A stretch of 64,000 nucleotides of DNA, taken from NCBI GenBank assembly GCA_964464925.1, contig CAYXLI010000012.1:1-64000 (forward strand). Reading direction: 5' to 3'. The position numbers and the translations under genes are program-made. Under the pieces are notes generated by a model. The model was not told where the DNA came from. It was given only the letters and a program-made list of their open reading frames with translations, and made no database searches. The stretch's first letter is position 1, and each line of letters starts with the position of its first letter. The stretch is from CAYXLI01 sp964464925. Its GTDB lineage: Bacteria > Acidobacteriota > Terriglobia > Bryobacterales > Bryobacteraceae. Of the stretch, positions 63,192 to 64,000 are shown piece by piece.

Positions 63192-64000
63192 ATGGGAAAT
63201 CCTATTCTCGGCGGCCCTGCGGCCGCAGCTGCGCCGGCTAAGAGGCCCGAATACACGCGGGGTGAACTGCAAGCCGTTCCGCACGATAAACCTAGTCAGC
63301 AAGCCGTCATCGGCTTCTACGCCGCAAATCACGATGAAATCACTGCCACCATTCCTAAAGGCGCAAAATTCATCACCGTTGCGGAAGTGATCATCAGTGA
63401 CCTGGTTCGAGTTTCAGAACCCGACCTCCGGCCCCCTCGCTTTGTATGGGAGCTTGAGGAAGCCGGGCGAGTCAGCGGGTCCAATCCCATCGCTGTGACC
63501 AAGGGGCAGTGGATCGAAGTGACCGTGCAGGTCATGGTTCCCCACAACGCGATCCCTCCTGGTCCTTTCACCGGCGAACTGCTGGTCGCTGGATCCAAAA
63601 TCTCCCGCACTCTCGCCCTGCACGGCACCTACCTGGAAGTCGATCCAAACACCACCATCGGCCATCGGTGGAAGGCTCTCGATGGGGAGGCATTTTTCGG
63701 CGAAGTCAAAACGAATGAGCATCGTGCTGCGCCCGATGTCAGCGGCCTCATCCAAACCTTCGCCAATGGGGCATTGTGGGATACAGGCTCGGAGCACGCC
63801 TCGTATCTTTCGGCTGCCGTCTACGAAAAATGGGACTCTCCGTCGGTACAGAGCACGCCGACGGCCGCCGGAGATCCCATCCGCCATACGCTCGGCCTGC
63901 CCAAGGAAGACACGATGAAGACCGTCGAAGGTGGCGAGGTGCAGTATTTTCAGGGCGGGATGATTGTTGTCCGCCGGCCCACCGTTGGGCTTGCGAACGG
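63192..64000 (+). CDS. Open-ended gene with LGFP-like repeat, cut by the window edge
   Basis: The frame from ATG 63192 stays open for 269 codons to the window end. AGGAG at 63179-63183 lies eight bases ahead. There is no signal peptide; after an Ala/Pro-rich start (LGGPAAAAAPAKRPEY) residues 40-160 look beta-rich (FITVAEVIISDLVRV, WIEVTVQVMVPHNAIPPGPF). From about residue 195, TFANGALWDTG, then HTLGLPKEDTMKTVEG and QYFQGGMIVV, resemble LGFP repeats of cell-wall-associated proteins. The C-terminus is not seen, so the function is left open. Confidence 0.7.
   Translation, partial: MGNPILGGPAAAAAPAKRPEYTRGELQAVPHDKPSQQAVIGFYAANHDEITATIPKGAKFITVAEVIISDLVRVSEPDLRPPRFVWELEEAGRVSGSNPIAVTKGQWIEVTVQVMVPHNAIPPGPFTGELLVAGSKISRTLALHGTYLEVDPNTTIGHRWKALDGEAFFGEVKTNEHRAAPDVSGLIQTFANGALWDTGSEHASYLSAAVYEKWDSPSVQSTPTAAGDPIRHTLGLPKEDTMKTVEGGEVQYFQGGMIVVRRPTVGLAN

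Noticed and set aside
1..64000. CRISPR arrays, insertion sequences, integrases or prophage genes
   Set aside because: No regularly spaced repeats, transposase motifs or phage structural genes were found on reading both strands.

Overview
The window is high-GC, densely packed chromosomal DNA with no rRNA, convincing tRNA, CRISPR array, insertion sequence or prophage. The gene content points to an Acidobacteriota chromosome of the Solibacter/Bryobacter type. This is inferred from the gene mix, not from a marker gene: a VWFA-type secreted protein, a NIPSNAP protein with a Tat-like leader, Gfo/Idh and TIM-barrel sugar proteins with Tat-like leaders, two S41/tricorn-type proteases, many TPR proteins, a BNR-repeat lipoprotein and a YncE-phosphoesterase. 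About 57 genes are supported. One of them runs off the right edge and a possible gene fragment lies at the left edge.

Layout. 1-1.6 kb: a radical SAM enzyme with an unusual C-terminal beta-rich domain. 1.6-8.8 kb (minus): a Cus/Czc-type metal efflux operon (Cys/His-rich leader protein, TolC, adaptor, RND pump, two small exported proteins) joined by overlapping stop/start codons. 8.8-20 kb: a PilZ protein, membrane protein, oxidoreductase, CtpA-like protease, a GMP synthase of the long eukaryote-like class, a tricorn-like protease and a SirB1-type protein. 20.5-26.4 kb: a cupin, a VWA protein whose start codon overlaps that of divergent selB, a thioredoxin-like protein, and a coupled SDR/TIM-barrel pair.

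26.5-29.4 kb (plus) is the most coherent pathway: cysM, a JAMM peptidase, a CysO-like sulfur carrier and a MoeZ-like E1-rhodanese, closed by a near-perfect terminator. It matches the protein-thiocarboxylate route of cysteine synthesis known in Mycobacterium. Here the carrier ends Gly-Gly-Arg, so the peptidase may also have to mature it. 29.5-37.3 kb: GH36-like hydrolase, GT39-type transferase, thiD, PP2C phosphatase, a TPR protein, a small secreted protein and miaA. 37.4-43.97 kb: a large TPR protein, a groES without groEL, a Skp/OmpH protein, an IlvD/Edd dehydratase, an esterase and a coiled-coil protein.

43.97-49.6 kb: a PQQ-type sugar dehydrogenase translationally coupled to a compact seven-heme cytochrome; a membrane protein coupled to a winged-helix regulator; uppS; a NIPSNAP protein coupled to a class C beta-lactamase-like protein. 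49.6-54 kb: a hybrid sensor kinase, UDP-glucose dehydrogenase, pyrD and RidA. 54-64 kb: a BNR lipoprotein divergent from a VIT/VWA protein, a bacterioferritin relative lacking key ferroxidase ligands, a NIPSNAP-like half protein, a YncE-phosphoesterase, a small Tat-type protein and an open-ended gene with an LGFP-like repeat.

No gap between genes exceeds about 180 bases. Start sites were chosen by signal peptides, family length, ribosome binding sites and overlaps; several differ from the longest possible frame.
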